Of a stretch of DNA of 53,232 bases, positions 16,327 through 23,519 are shown one piece after another. The DNA is from an uncultured Bacteroidota bacterium. GTDB taxonomy: Bacteria > Bacteroidota > Bacteroidia > Chitinophagales > Chitinophagaceae. Position 1 is the stretch's first letter. The number at the start of each line of letters is the position of its first letter. The position numbers and the translations under genes are program-made. The notes beneath the pieces were generated by a model, which was not told the DNA's origin, searched no databases, and saw only the letters and a program-made list of their open reading frames with translations. The stretch covers positions 1 to 53,232 of the forward strand of contig CAIKOJ010000105.1 of assembly GCA_903829015.1 (NCBI GenBank), in the 5' to 3' direction.

Positions 16327-17052
16327 CTATAACTTTGTCTCTTCCTGCAATTGCTTCTCTTCTATCGCCCCTTCGTGTTTCCAGACAAGTTTGCCTTCAT
16401 GGTATAATTCCAGATAGGGTATACCGCTGATGCCTTTCTCCTTAGTCAGTGCTTTGTTGTCGTCGTAATTAATTTTCAGCAGGCTGATTTTATCTTTTCT
16501 CTTCTGTACAAATGATTCGAGCACGGGCATCATCTTCTGGCAGGGAGCACACCAGGGTGCATTATAATCTACCAGCACATAATTACTACCTGCAACCTGC
16601 TTATTGAAATCGTCCACAGACATACCTACTGGTTTGGGCGGTGCATTGCCATGCTCAATAGGCTTACCGGCGTTCTCCCATTTCATTATTCCACCTTCCA
16701 TATTGTACACCTCTTTGAATCCCATATTCTGCAGGATCTTTGCAGCGTTACCACTTCGCCCTCCCGACAGGCAGTATACAAAAACCGGCTTGTTTTTATC
16801 AAGCGTATTGAATTTGTCTTTATGATCACCGCTGTTCACGTTCATATTGGTAGCACCTTTCAAATGCCCCTCCGTGAATTCCTCGCTGCTTCTTACATCA
16901 ACGAGCTGTGCACCCTGTGTAGTTGTCAGCTTCTTTTCAAACTGATCTACCGGAATTGTTTCTTTGATCTGTCCGTTCTCTCCTGAATTCTGACAGGCAC
17001 CAAGATACTGGAGCGATAACAACAAGACTGCGATTGAAAATATTTTTCTCAT
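16327..17052 (-). CDS. Rhodanese-thioredoxin fusion lipoprotein
   Basis: A 241-residue exported protein. The lipobox LGAC puts the acylated Cys at residue 20. A rhodanese domain follows (about 30-125) with active-site loop VYCLSGGRSG. A thioredoxin domain (about 135-240) carries WCAPC and the cis-proline in GISGIPYLE. Rhodaneses move sulfane sulfur between thiols; the fused thioredoxin could reduce the persulfide. It is the last gene of the seven-gene sulfur operon, 32 nt after thioredoxin. I chose the ATG at 17052, since the longer frame begins with TTG before the signal peptide. Confidence 0.88.
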   Translation of the reverse strand: MRKIFSIAVLLLSLQYLGACQNSGENGQIKETIPVDQFEKKLTTTQGAQLVDVRSSEEFTEGHLKGATNMNVNSGDHKDKFNTLDKNKPVFVYCLSGGRSGNAAKILQNMGFKEVYNMEGGIMKWENAGKPIEHGNAPPKPVGMSVDDFNKQVAGSNYVLVDYNAPWCAPCQKMMPVLESFVQKRKDKISLLKINYDDNKALTKEKGISGIPYLELYHEGKLVWKHEGAIEEKQLQEETKL

Positions 17053-17084
17053 TTCTTTTTTGTTTAAGATTTGTTTGCTGAAGG

Positions 17085-17399
17085 TCAATAACTACTTGCC
17101 AGATTTGTTTCAATGATATGCTTCAACTGAGTCGCAGGCATCACACCGGACTGGCGCCAAAGTACTTTGCCGTCTCTGAACAAAATAAGCGTTGGCACAC
17201 CCGAAACATTAAACTGAGATGCTGCCGCCGGGTTTCTATCAACGTCTACTTTAATAATAGACGCTGTATCTCCGATCGCTTTCTTCAGCTCAGTAAGTAT
17301 CGGTGCCATCATCTTACACGGTCCGCACCACTCGGCTGAGAAATCTACTAGTACGGGTTTCGGCCCGTTGATCAAATCTGAAAATTTTGTCGCTTCCAT
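17085..17399 (-). CDS. trxA: Thioredoxin
   Basis: A 104-residue cytoplasmic thioredoxin with the redox motif WCGPCK near residue 25 and the cis-proline strand [12 protein letters not shown]. It reduces protein disulfides and persulfides. It sits in the sulfur operon, 6 nt after the DUF2892-like gene, so it may serve the neighbouring rhodanese enzymes rather than being the housekeeping thioredoxin. Confidence 0.93.
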   Translation of the reverse strand: MEATKFSDLINGPKPVLVDFSAEWCGPCKMMAPILTELKKAIGDTASIIKVDVDRNPAAASQFNVSGVPTLILFRDGKVLWRQSGVMPATQLKHIIETNLASSY

Positions 17400-17405
17400 A
17401 GTATC

Positions 17406-17663
17406 CTATTTTATCTCTTCGTATTCTGTGTCTTCAATTGCATTTATCTTTTTTGTCGCTGGCTTTACCGGTGGCGCATAGCAACTTTGTGTTCCGCAGC
17501 AACCAGTGTCTGTAACTGCCTGATATAGAAAAAATGCACTAAATAATCCTATTGCCCAGTCGTGGGTTTGTATGGCCATAACCAGCATCCAAACGCCTAT
17601 ACCCAGCCTGAACACACGCATTATATGCCAGTTGGTCAGGAGCCTTTCTTTAAATGTATTCAT
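17406..17663 (-). CDS. DUF2892-like small membrane protein with Cys-rich tail
   Basis: An 85-residue protein with two hydrophobic helices (about residues 14-55; FRLGIGVWMLVMAIQ and IGLFSAFFLYQAVT) and a cytosolic or periplasmic tail starting DTGCCGTQSCYAPP. This resembles the membrane part of YgaP-type rhodaneses. The Cys-Cys pair at the membrane edge might handle sulfane sulfur (inference). The start is the ATG at 17663; a TTG lies three codons earlier. It is 10 nt downstream of the CoA-disulfide reductase gene. Confidence 0.7.
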   Translation of the reverse strand: MNTFKERLLTNWHIMRVFRLGIGVWMLVMAIQTHDWAIGLFSAFFLYQAVTDTGCCGTQSCYAPPVKPATKKINAIEDTEYEEIK

Positions 17664-17673
17664 AGTACTCAAT

Positions 17674-19338
17674 TCAATTTAACAATGCCATCTCTTCTTT
17701 TATCACATTCATCAGCGCATATCCGCCTGATATGTTCAGTACATGCTCATAACCATTTTGCACCAATATCCTTTGTGCCAGGTAACCACGTAACCCAATC
17801 TGGCAAAATATATAGATGTTCTTTTCCTTCGGCAGTTCGTTCATCCTTACTCTCAATTCGTCAACCGGAATATTGATGGCACCCGGCATAGTAGACACCG
17901 CATATTCATCTGCATTGCGAACATCCACCAGCAAGCTATTCTCATCGAGCGGGCCTATGTTGTCAAAATGAACAACTTTCAGTTTACCGGTGAGAATATT
18001 GTCGGCAACGAATCCTGCCATATTCACCGGATCCTTGGCCGATGAGTAAGGAGGGGCGTATGCATGCTCAAACTCAGCCAGATCGTAAATAGTACCGTTG
18101 CTTTTTATTACAGCTGCAAGTATGTCCAATCTCTTATCTGCTCCGTCATAACCCGCCACCTGCGCGCCCAGTAAACGGCCATCAGCAGGTGAGAAAGTGA
18201 TCTGTATCGACATTTGTTTTGCATCGGGGTAGTAGCCTGCATGAGAGCCACTATGGGTGGTAGAAACCAGATGGTCTATACCAGCCATCTTTAAATGTTT
18301 TGATGCCATCCCTGTTACACCCACTGTCATATCAAACACCTTTACGATTGCAGTATTGATTGCACCTCCGTATTTCTGAGCATTACCCAAAACAATATTA
18401 TTCGCACAAATTCTACCTTGCTTATTTGCAGGCCCGGCTAGGTAGGTATTCATTGAATTGCCACTTATCGGGTTGGCAAATTCTATGGCATCACCTACAG
18501 CATAGATATCGGGGTTTGATGTCTGCAAATATTCGTTTACAAAAATTCCTTTTGCGGCACCCAGTTGTAAGCCTGCGGCAACCGCAAGTTTTGTATCTGG
18601 TCTCACTCCTATAGATAGTATTACTACATCGGCAACAATAGGCGCCTTATCTTTTATGAGCACATTTAGCTGCTCTCCGTTCTTTTCAAAACCTGCTACA
18701 GAAGTACCCAGCATGAGATCAACTCCTTTTGAGCGTAGATGCTGTTGTGCAATTGCGGCTATAGGATAATCCAGTGGTGCCAGAATCTGGTTACCCATTT
18801 CTATAACAGTCACTTCCATACCCAGCCCGTGCAGACTCTCGGCCATCTCCAATCCTATAAAACCCGCACCCACTATTACTGCCTTGCCGGCCTTTCTTTG
18901 ATCTACATAGCTTTTTATAAAATCAGTATCCGTTACATTTCTCAATGTAAAAATCCCTTCAAGCCCAATGCCCGGTAAAGGGGGGCGCACCGGCTCGGCG
19001 CCGGGCGAAAGAACAAGTTTATCATATTGTTCGGTATATGTTTCGCCGGTTACCAGATTGCAGGCTGTAATCTGTTTATTCACCGGATCAATGGCTGTAA
19101 CTTCAGTTTTTACTCTTACATCGATATTAAAACGGCTATTGAAAGATGCCGCTGTTTGTACAAAAAGCTTGTCTCGTTCTTTGATCACCTCGCCTATGTA
19201 GTACGGCAATCCACAGTTGGCATAAGAAATATATGCACCCTTTTCAAAGATCACTATTTCAGCATGTTCATCCAGCCGCCGCAGCCTTGCTGCTGTGCTT
19301 GCTCCACCTGCCACTGCTCCTATAATTATATACTTCAT
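17674..19338 (-). CDS. CoA-disulfide reductase with C-terminal rhodanese (CoADR-RHD)
   Basis: A 554-residue FAD/NAD(P)H enzyme. The N-terminal dinucleotide fold is IIIGAVAGGASTAARLRR. The single redox cysteine is Cys42 in SYANCGLPYYIG, as in CoA-disulfide and persulfide reductases. A second Rossmann fold (VIVGAGFIGLEMAESL) and the FAD motif with DIYAVGDA follow. The C-terminal rhodanese domain (about 455-550) has active Cys in IFCQIGLRGYLAQ. Known relatives reduce CoA disulfides or CoA persulfide, releasing sulfide. It is central to the sulfur operon and lies 8 nt after the methyltransferase gene. Confidence 0.92.
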   Translation of the reverse strand: MKYIIIGAVAGGASTAARLRRLDEHAEIVIFEKGAYISYANCGLPYYIGEVIKERDKLFVQTAASFNSRFNIDVRVKTEVTAIDPVNKQITACNLVTGETYTEQYDKLVLSPGAEPVRPPLPGIGLEGIFTLRNVTDTDFIKSYVDQRKAGKAVIVGAGFIGLEMAESLHGLGMEVTVIEMGNQILAPLDYPIAAIAQQHLRSKGVDLMLGTSVAGFEKNGEQLNVLIKDKAPIVADVVILSIGVRPDTKLAVAAGLQLGAAKGIFVNEYLQTSNPDIYAVGDAIEFANPISGNSMNTYLAGPANKQGRICANNIVLGNAQKYGGAINTAIVKVFDMTVGVTGMASKHLKMAGIDHLVSTTHSGSHAGYYPDAKQMSIQITFSPADGRLLGAQVAGYDGADKRLDILAAVIKSNGTIYDLAEFEHAYAPPYSSAKDPVNMAGFVADNILTGKLKVVHFDNIGPLDENSLLVDVRNADEYAVSTMPGAINIPVDELRVRMNELPKEKNIYIFCQIGLRGYLAQRILVQNGYEHVLNISGGYALMNVIKEEMALLN

Positions 19339-19346
19339 TCTGGTTT

Positions 19347-19952
19347 TTATTTTGTTGCTATGTACCGCACTACGTTAGCCTTTCCGCGATGGTAACTACC
19401 TTCTTCAAGTTCTACTTCACACTCCACATTGGTGATCACTTTAAGGTCTTTGATTTCGTTGTCGAATTTTTCGGTGTTCATTAACATGTCCACATCTTTC
19501 GGACCACCGGAATTGTTTGCCAACTGTGCAGGTGTAAATAACTCGCTGATGAAAGAGCCGCCCGGTTTCAGCCATTTGCTCACATTTGCAAAAAATGGTG
19601 TCCTCACTTCAGTGGGCAAATGAAAAAATATGGAGGCAATGACATCGAAGTAATCGTTGGGAAACTGAACGTCGTTGATGTTGATCACATCGTAACTGAG
19701 CGTTACGTTATTTTCTGCGGCAAGCCCCTCTGCTTTATTTTTTCCTGAGGTACTCAGGTCTGCACAAAACACCTCCCAGCCTTTGGTTGCAGCATAAACT
19801 GCATCTCTCCCTTCACCTGCACCCGGAACAAATATCCGGCCGGGAGGCATCTTGTCTATCACTAATCTGAAGAACACGTTCGGTTCCGTTCCATATGCAT
19901 ATCCTTCCTGTCCAAACCTCTTGTCCCAAAATTCGCGTATCTCCTGATCCAT
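19347..19952 (-). CDS. SAM-dependent methyltransferase, thiopurine/thiol methyltransferase-like
   Basis: A 201-residue class I methyltransferase. Motif I is IFVPGAGEGRDAVYAA, followed by VFCADLS (acidic end of strand 2), DVININDVQF and a post-motif FHLPTEVRTPFF. The N-terminus FWDKRFGQEGYAYGTEPN is the substrate-lid segment typical of TehB/TPMT-like enzymes. In this operon a thiol or sulfide acceptor is a reasonable guess, but tellurite or selenium compounds are also possible. It is 14 nt after the rhodanese gene. Confidence 0.8.
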   Translation of the reverse strand: MDQEIREFWDKRFGQEGYAYGTEPNVFFRLVIDKMPPGRIFVPGAGEGRDAVYAATKGWEVFCADLSTSGKNKAEGLAAENNVTLSYDVININDVQFPNDYFDVIASIFFHLPTEVRTPFFANVSKWLKPGGSFISELFTPAQLANNSGGPKDVDMLMNTEKFDNEIKDLKVITNVECEVELEEGSYHRGKANVVRYIATK

Positions 19953-19966
19953 ATTGTTATTGAATT

Positions 19967-20281
19967 TTACTGCTCATATTTTTTAAGGGCAAACCAGCTG
20001 CCACCATTGTGCACTTCGGTAAAACCTTGTGCAAGCAACATTGATCTGGCTGAACTGCTCCTCATACCCGAGGCACAACAGGTAATTACAGGTTTGTCTT
20101 TCTTCAGTTTCGACAGACTGCCCTGCAGGTTCTGCAAAGGTATGTTAATTGAATTTTTCAGGTGTCCGCCTGCAAACTCCCCGGGAGTTCTCACATCTAC
20201 AATTACCCCGCCTCTGCTCAGTACTTCGGCCAGATCGGCTTTAGGTGCTATTCCCATCATTTTCTTCAGTGCTTCTAACAT
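19967..20281 (-). CDS. Single-domain rhodanese
   Basis: A 104-residue sulfurtransferase with the domain start VIVDVRTPGEFAGGHLKNSINIPL and active-site loop ITCCASGMRSSSA, where the second Cys is in the catalytic position. It transfers sulfane sulfur through a cysteine persulfide. It is cytoplasmic, as there is no signal sequence. Second gene of the operon, 38 nt after the DUF6132 gene. Confidence 0.9.
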   Translation of the reverse strand: MLEALKKMMGIAPKADLAEVLSRGGVIVDVRTPGEFAGGHLKNSINIPLQNLQGSLSKLKKDKPVITCCASGMRSSSARSMLLAQGFTEVHNGGSWFALKKYEQ

Positions 20282-20319
20282 AAATTTTGATTTGTTTTTG
20301 GTAAACTAATTCCTACATC

Positions 20320-20526
20320 TTATTTGTTTTCAGTGTTCTTTCTTTTAAACATACTGAAAAGCAATCCTCCCATCAATGCGCCGTATAATGAACTATTTAA
20401 CGGCCTCGAAGTAATGAGGCATTGGCCGGATGAACAACCCACGAAATACCAATAACACCATCCGGCCAATGCCCCCGCTGATACCCCTGCGATCTCCAAT
20501 CTGTATTTGATCAACTTTGCTTTCAA
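20320..20526 (-). CDS. DUF6132 small membrane protein
   Basis: A 68-residue protein with two membrane helices (about 10-30 and 45-60) and the motif VGCSSGQCLITSRPLNSSLYGALMG, split here by its conserved Cys-Ser-Ser-Gly-x-Cys core. The only usable start is TTG at 20526, because an in-frame TAA lies four codons upstream and no ATG occurs early. The family often sits next to rhodanese and YeeE/YedE-type sulfur genes (from memory). It heads the seven-gene operon; a shared operator motif lies 51 nt upstream. Confidence 0.75.
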   Translation of the reverse strand: MKAKLIKYRLEIAGVSAGALAGWCYWYFVGCSSGQCLITSRPLNSSLYGALMGGLLFSMFKRKNTENK

Positions 20527-20546
20527 CTCGTTTCGCTTTTATTCCA

Positions 20547-20554
20547 CAAAATTG
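20547..20554 (-). promoter_or_regulatory. -7 box (CAATTTTG) of the sulfur operon
   Basis: CAATTTTG on the minus strand matches TAnnTTTG at seven of eight positions. It lies 21 nt upstream of the DUF6132 start. There is no TTG at -33; the repeated motif at 20577-20588 occupies that place, as expected for an activator-dependent promoter. Confidence 0.4.
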
Positions 20555-20576
20555 AATCATTTAAAAAACCTGCTTG

Positions 20577-20588
20577 GGAACATTTGTT
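20577..20588 (-). promoter_or_regulatory. Shared operator motif, copy 1 (AACAAATGTTCC on minus strand)
   Basis: The 12-mer GGAACATTTGTT (plus strand) contains the perfect dyad AACA-TT-TGTT. It lies 22 nt upstream of the -7 box of the sulfur operon. An identical 12-mer at 20891-20902 lies 22 nt upstream of the -7 box of the next minus-strand gene. A Crp/Fnr binding site is inferred. Confidence 0.55.
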
Positions 20589-20612
20589 GTGTAACAACTT
20601 CAATTTTCTAAA

Positions 20613-20622
20613 AACAATTGTT
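20613..20622. promoter_or_regulatory. Palindrome AACAATTGTT upstream of the sulfur operon
   Basis: A perfect 10-bp palindrome, 87 nt upstream of the DUF6132 start and inside the 3' flank of the DUF2892 gene. It shares the core ACAATTGT with the 12-bp palindrome at 21650-21661 near the regulator gene. A second type of regulator site is possible. Confidence 0.3.
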
Positions 20623-20628
20623 AAAGAA

Positions 20629-20841
20629 TTACTGCTGCTCTTTTGTAGGACAGGTGCTTAAACCAAATGGTACATACAAGGGGCAGAAGCTTACAAAAGC
20701 TGTAAGCAAAAACACACCAGCCAGTACCATCAGTACGATACCAAGAGTACCACTAATAACGTTTGTGAAATAGAGCGCTGCTATGGCAACCGCTACGACT
20801 ATCCTTAAGATACGATCAATTGAACCCATGTTCTTTTTCAT
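20629..20841 (-). CDS. DUF2892 (YgaP transmembrane-like) protein
   Basis: A 70-residue membrane protein: a short basic N-terminus (KKNMGSIDRILR), two hydrophobic helices (IVVAVAIAALYFTNVISG and IVLMVLAGVFLLTAFVSF) and a Cys-containing end FCPLYVPFGLSTCP. This is the DUF2892 pattern found alone or fused to rhodanese in YgaP. A role at the membrane in sulfur handling is inferred from context. It has its own promoter with the same operator motif and spacing as the seven-gene operon. Confidence 0.82.
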   Translation of the reverse strand: MKKNMGSIDRILRIVVAVAIAALYFTNVISGTLGIVLMVLAGVFLLTAFVSFCPLYVPFGLSTCPTKEQQ

Positions 20842-20860
20842 ACGAAGTAGTTTTATAACA

Positions 20861-20868
20861 CAAAGCTA
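20861..20868 (-). promoter_or_regulatory. -7 box (TAGCTTTG) of the DUF2892 gene
   Basis: A full match to TAnnTTTG on the minus strand, 20 nt before the start codon. No -33 TTG is present; the shared motif at 20891-20902 sits 22 nt upstream. Confidence 0.5.
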
Positions 20869-20890
20869 CTATCGCTAAAAAACATAGTTT

Positions 20891-20902
20891 GGAACATTTG
20901 TT
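20891..20902 (-). promoter_or_regulatory. Shared operator motif, copy 2 (AACAAATGTTCC on minus strand)
   Basis: Identical over 12 bases to the copy at 20577-20588, and at the same 22-nt distance from its -7 box and 50 nt from the start codon. Here the dyad extends to G-N-AACA-TT-TGTT-N-C. Confidence 0.55.
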
Positions 20903-20944
20903 ACTTAATAGAAATAATTTTGGGAAAATTGACCAAAAGGAGCA

Positions 20945-21559
20945 TTATTCACTATCGGTCAATTCAATAACGTTCCTTCCCAGCTTCACCAGTTTCTTTT
21001 CTTCCATTGTGCGCAGCAAACGGCTTACCGCTTCGCGGTGGGTATGCAGCTCATCGGCTATTTGCTGGTGGGTGATAAAAAGCGCCTTGGTATTTGCGGC
21101 TCTGGCACGCTCCTGCAGATAGTGCAATACCTGCCTGTCCATATTACTGAATGCGATCAGGTCTATTACCTCCATCAATTCAGCAAACCTGGCACCGTAT
21201 GTACTGTTGATAAACGTTTTCCACTCCGGATATTTCATCCACTCCTCCACTAGCTTCACAGGGATCAGCATCAGATCAGTATCGTCTTCGGCAATCGCTT
21301 TTACCATACTTTTTTTCTGGCTCTGGCAGCAATTGATAGCCATAGCACATGTCTGACCCGGGTATAAATGGTACAGAAAAATTTCCTTACCATCGGGATC
21401 CTGCCTAACTATCCGCAACACGCCTTTCATCACAATAGGTACAAACACTATTTCATCACCAAGCTGCATGAGTACTTCATCACGGGCTATATGTTTTGCA
21501 CGAGTGTACTTTGCTATTTCATCCAGCAGTTTCTTATCGGTAAAAATTGTGTTGTTCAT
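20945..21559 (-). CDS. Crp/Fnr-family regulator with cysteine cluster
   Basis: A 204-residue transcription factor. The N-terminal cyclic-nucleotide-type beta-barrel spans about residues 15-110, then comes the dimer helix, and a C-terminal winged HTH (about 150-200) with THQQIADELHTHREAVSRLLRTM. Three cysteines cluster in the barrel at QTCAMAINCCQSQKKS, where cAMP receptors have none; they could sense reactive sulfur or redox state (inference). I chose the ATG at 21559; the longer frame starts with a poor 17-residue extension. It lies between the sulfur operon and the divergent porin-Rieske pair and probably controls both. Confidence 0.88.
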   Translation of the reverse strand: MNNTIFTDKKLLDEIAKYTRAKHIARDEVLMQLGDEIVFVPIVMKGVLRIVRQDPDGKEIFLYHLYPGQTCAMAINCCQSQKKSMVKAIAEDDTDLMLIPVKLVEEWMKYPEWKTFINSTYGARFAELMEVIDLIAFSNMDRQVLHYLQERARAANTKALFITHQQIADELHTHREAVSRLLRTMEEKKLVKLGRNVIELTDSE

Positions 21560-21607
21560 TTCACTTAATGTCGGAAACAGGAGGCTATTAATAGTATTTA
21601 CGAACAA

Positions 21608-21615
21608 CAAATATA
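21608..21615 (-). promoter_or_regulatory. -7 box (TATATTTG) of the Crp/Fnr gene
   Basis: A full match to TAnnTTTG on the minus strand, 48 nt before the chosen start codon. At the 19-nt position upstream is TTA, one base from the -33 TTG. The palindrome at 21650-21661 lies just upstream of that. Confidence 0.5.
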
Positions 21616-21649
21616 GATACTTAGAATGAGTTTATAACATTGTATCAAA

Positions 21650-21661
21650 TGACAATTGTCA
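21650..21661. promoter_or_regulatory. 12-bp palindrome TGACAATTGTCA
   Basis: A perfect palindrome in the divergent gap between the Crp/Fnr gene and the porin gene, 91 nt from the first start and 120 nt from the second. Its ACAATTGT core recurs at 20613-20622. Autoregulation by the Crp/Fnr protein is inferred. Confidence 0.4.
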
Positions 21662-21781
21662 CTATTTTTTAATGGTTTTAGGTTTTGATCTACTCCTTTC
21701 CTTTTTAGTAAAACCTTATTCCCGTTTAGTCAACGCTTTTAATTCATCCAACCGTTTCTTTGCACCTCAAAAAAGAGATCA

Positions 21782-23023
21782 ATGTTAAAACCAGTTATAA
21801 CTATTTGCCTTTGCCTGTTGCTATTTCAAAACGGCCGGGCGCAGATAAATAAACCAAATACAACAGCCGCTCAACAATTAGTTGCTACTACAGGTGAGGA
21901 CTCCCTCAATTCCTTTGGTCCCGGGCAATCTAGAACAGTAATATCAGGATATGGTGAACTGCACTTTCAGAACGACGTTAACGAAAATAGATCAACTGCT
22001 GAGCTGAAGCGGGCGGTATTGTTTGTAGGGCACAAGTTTACAAGTCATATCGCTTTCTTTTCTGAATTGGAAATTGAAGACGGAAAAATTGAAGGCGGAG
22101 GCGTGAAAGGGGAGATTGCGATGGAGCAGGTATATCTGAAATTTGCGCTCAACCCCCGGCAGTATTTTGTGGCAGGTCTTTTCATACCCCGCATAGGCAT
22201 TGTAAACGAAAACCATCTGCCCATCAATTTCAATGGTGTTGAAAGACCGATCACAGAACAAGTGATCATACCATCTACGTGGCGCGAGATCGGTGTTGGG
22301 TTTTATGGGCAGACCAGTACATTGCCGTTAACCTACAGCATTGCATTGCTCAATGGTTTGAACAGCGAAGGGTTTGAACATGGATCCGGTTTTAGAGGAG
22401 GCAGGGCAGAAGGTCAAAATGCCAGTGCCAATTCTCTGGCGGTTACCGGTGCAGTTCAGTTTTTTGCCGGCAACTGGAAATTTCAGGCGTCGGGATATAT
22501 GGGCGGCACTACCGGCATGCCCGCTAAATATGCCGATACACTAAATCTGCAAACAGGCGTTTTTGGTGCCCCATTGTATCTGGCAGAGGCCAATATACAA
22601 TATGGGCATAAAGGCATTTCGTTTAAAGCACTTGGCTGCAATGTTTCAATTCCTGAGGCTTCAAGTATTAACCTGGCATTCAACAACAACACACCAGAGC
22701 AGATGTATGGTGCGTATGCAGAACTAGGGTATAATCTGCTGGAAACTGCAAAATCAAAAAAATGGATGTCGAAACAACTTATTATTTTCGCACGGTATGA
22801 AATGCTGGACATGAATGTAAAAACACCTGCCAACGGAGTAAACGACGGCACCGTAAACCAAACACATCTGATTGCGGGCTTTAGCTACTACCCTATCCCA
22901 CAGGTAGCTATAAAAGCCGATGTGCGGATGTTGAATACGGGTGCTCAAAACATATTGTTGTCGGCAGATCTTTACAAACAAAACAACTCTTTTATCAATC
23001 TGGCCATTGGCTATTCGTTTTAA
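21782..23023 (+). CDS. Outer-membrane porin (OprO/OprP-like)
   Basis: A 413-residue exported beta-barrel. The signal peptide is LKPVITICLCLLLFQNGRAQ. Alternating strands with aromatic girdles fill the rest, and the C-terminus ends in phenylalanine (LAIGYSF), the outer-membrane insertion signal. FIPRIGIVNENHLPINFNGV and ERPITEQVIIPSTWREIGVG match the phosphate-selective-porin-like family, though the true solute is unknown. The Rieske gene follows after one base. It is divergent from the sulfur regulator, so it may import or release a sulfur compound. Confidence 0.8.
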   Translation: MLKPVITICLCLLLFQNGRAQINKPNTTAAQQLVATTGEDSLNSFGPGQSRTVISGYGELHFQNDVNENRSTAELKRAVLFVGHKFTSHIAFFSELEIEDGKIEGGGVKGEIAMEQVYLKFALNPRQYFVAGLFIPRIGIVNENHLPINFNGVERPITEQVIIPSTWREIGVGFYGQTSTLPLTYSIALLNGLNSEGFEHGSGFRGGRAEGQNASANSLAVTGAVQFFAGNWKFQASGYMGGTTGMPAKYADTLNLQTGVFGAPLYLAEANIQYGHKGISFKALGCNVSIPEASSINLAFNNNTPEQMYGAYAELGYNLLETAKSKKWMSKQLIIFARYEMLDMNVKTPANGVNDGTVNQTHLIAGFSYYPIPQVAIKADVRMLNTGAQNILLSADLYKQNNSFINLAIGYSF

Positions 23024-23024
23024 T

Positions 23025-23462
23025 ATGCACAGAAAGGATTTTATTAAAGGTTCATGCGGTGTTTGTTTAGCTCTTGGTTCGGGGTTCCTGACGAGTGCAT
23101 TGCTATCTGCGTGCAAAACGCCTTTGGGAGTAATAAAATCTGTTGCAAGTAATGATATTGTAAGCATACCGCTTGCTGAATTTGATAAGTCAGATTATAA
23201 AATTATCAGGGTCAGCAATTATGATTATGATCTGGCCATACAAAAGAATAAAGACGGCACATTCAGCACTTTGCTGTTAAAATGCACGCATGCCGACCAA
23301 CCACTTACAAAAACAGGAAACAATTATTACTGCACAGCGCACGGCAGTCAATTTACCCATGAAGGCGTAGTAACCAAGGGCCCTGCTGACAGGAACCTAA
23401 CCCAACTGGTGACCAATGTTGCAGGTGATCTGGTGAAGATTCAACTCATTACCACTTTATAA
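23025..23462 (+). CDS. Rieske [2Fe-2S] lipoprotein
   Basis: A 145-residue exported protein. A twin-charged N-terminus (HRKDFIKGSCG) precedes a hydrophobic segment with lipobox LSAC. The Rieske cluster ligands are in CTHADQPL and, after about 15 residues, CTAHGSQFTHEG; each box gives one Cys and one His. Such proteins pass single electrons in membrane chains or oxygenases. The start at 23025 is one base after the porin stop, so the two are co-transcribed. No cytochrome b partner is nearby; the redox partner is unknown. Confidence 0.85.
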   Translation: MHRKDFIKGSCGVCLALGSGFLTSALLSACKTPLGVIKSVASNDIVSIPLAEFDKSDYKIIRVSNYDYDLAIQKNKDGTFSTLLLKCTHADQPLTKTGNNYYCTAHGSQFTHEGVVTKGPADRNLTQLVTNVAGDLVKIQLITTL

Positions 23463-23519
23463 TTTGTGTAAATCAGGTGTACTGAAACGGCGAATGATTG
23501 TGTGTAGGTAAGCAATTAA

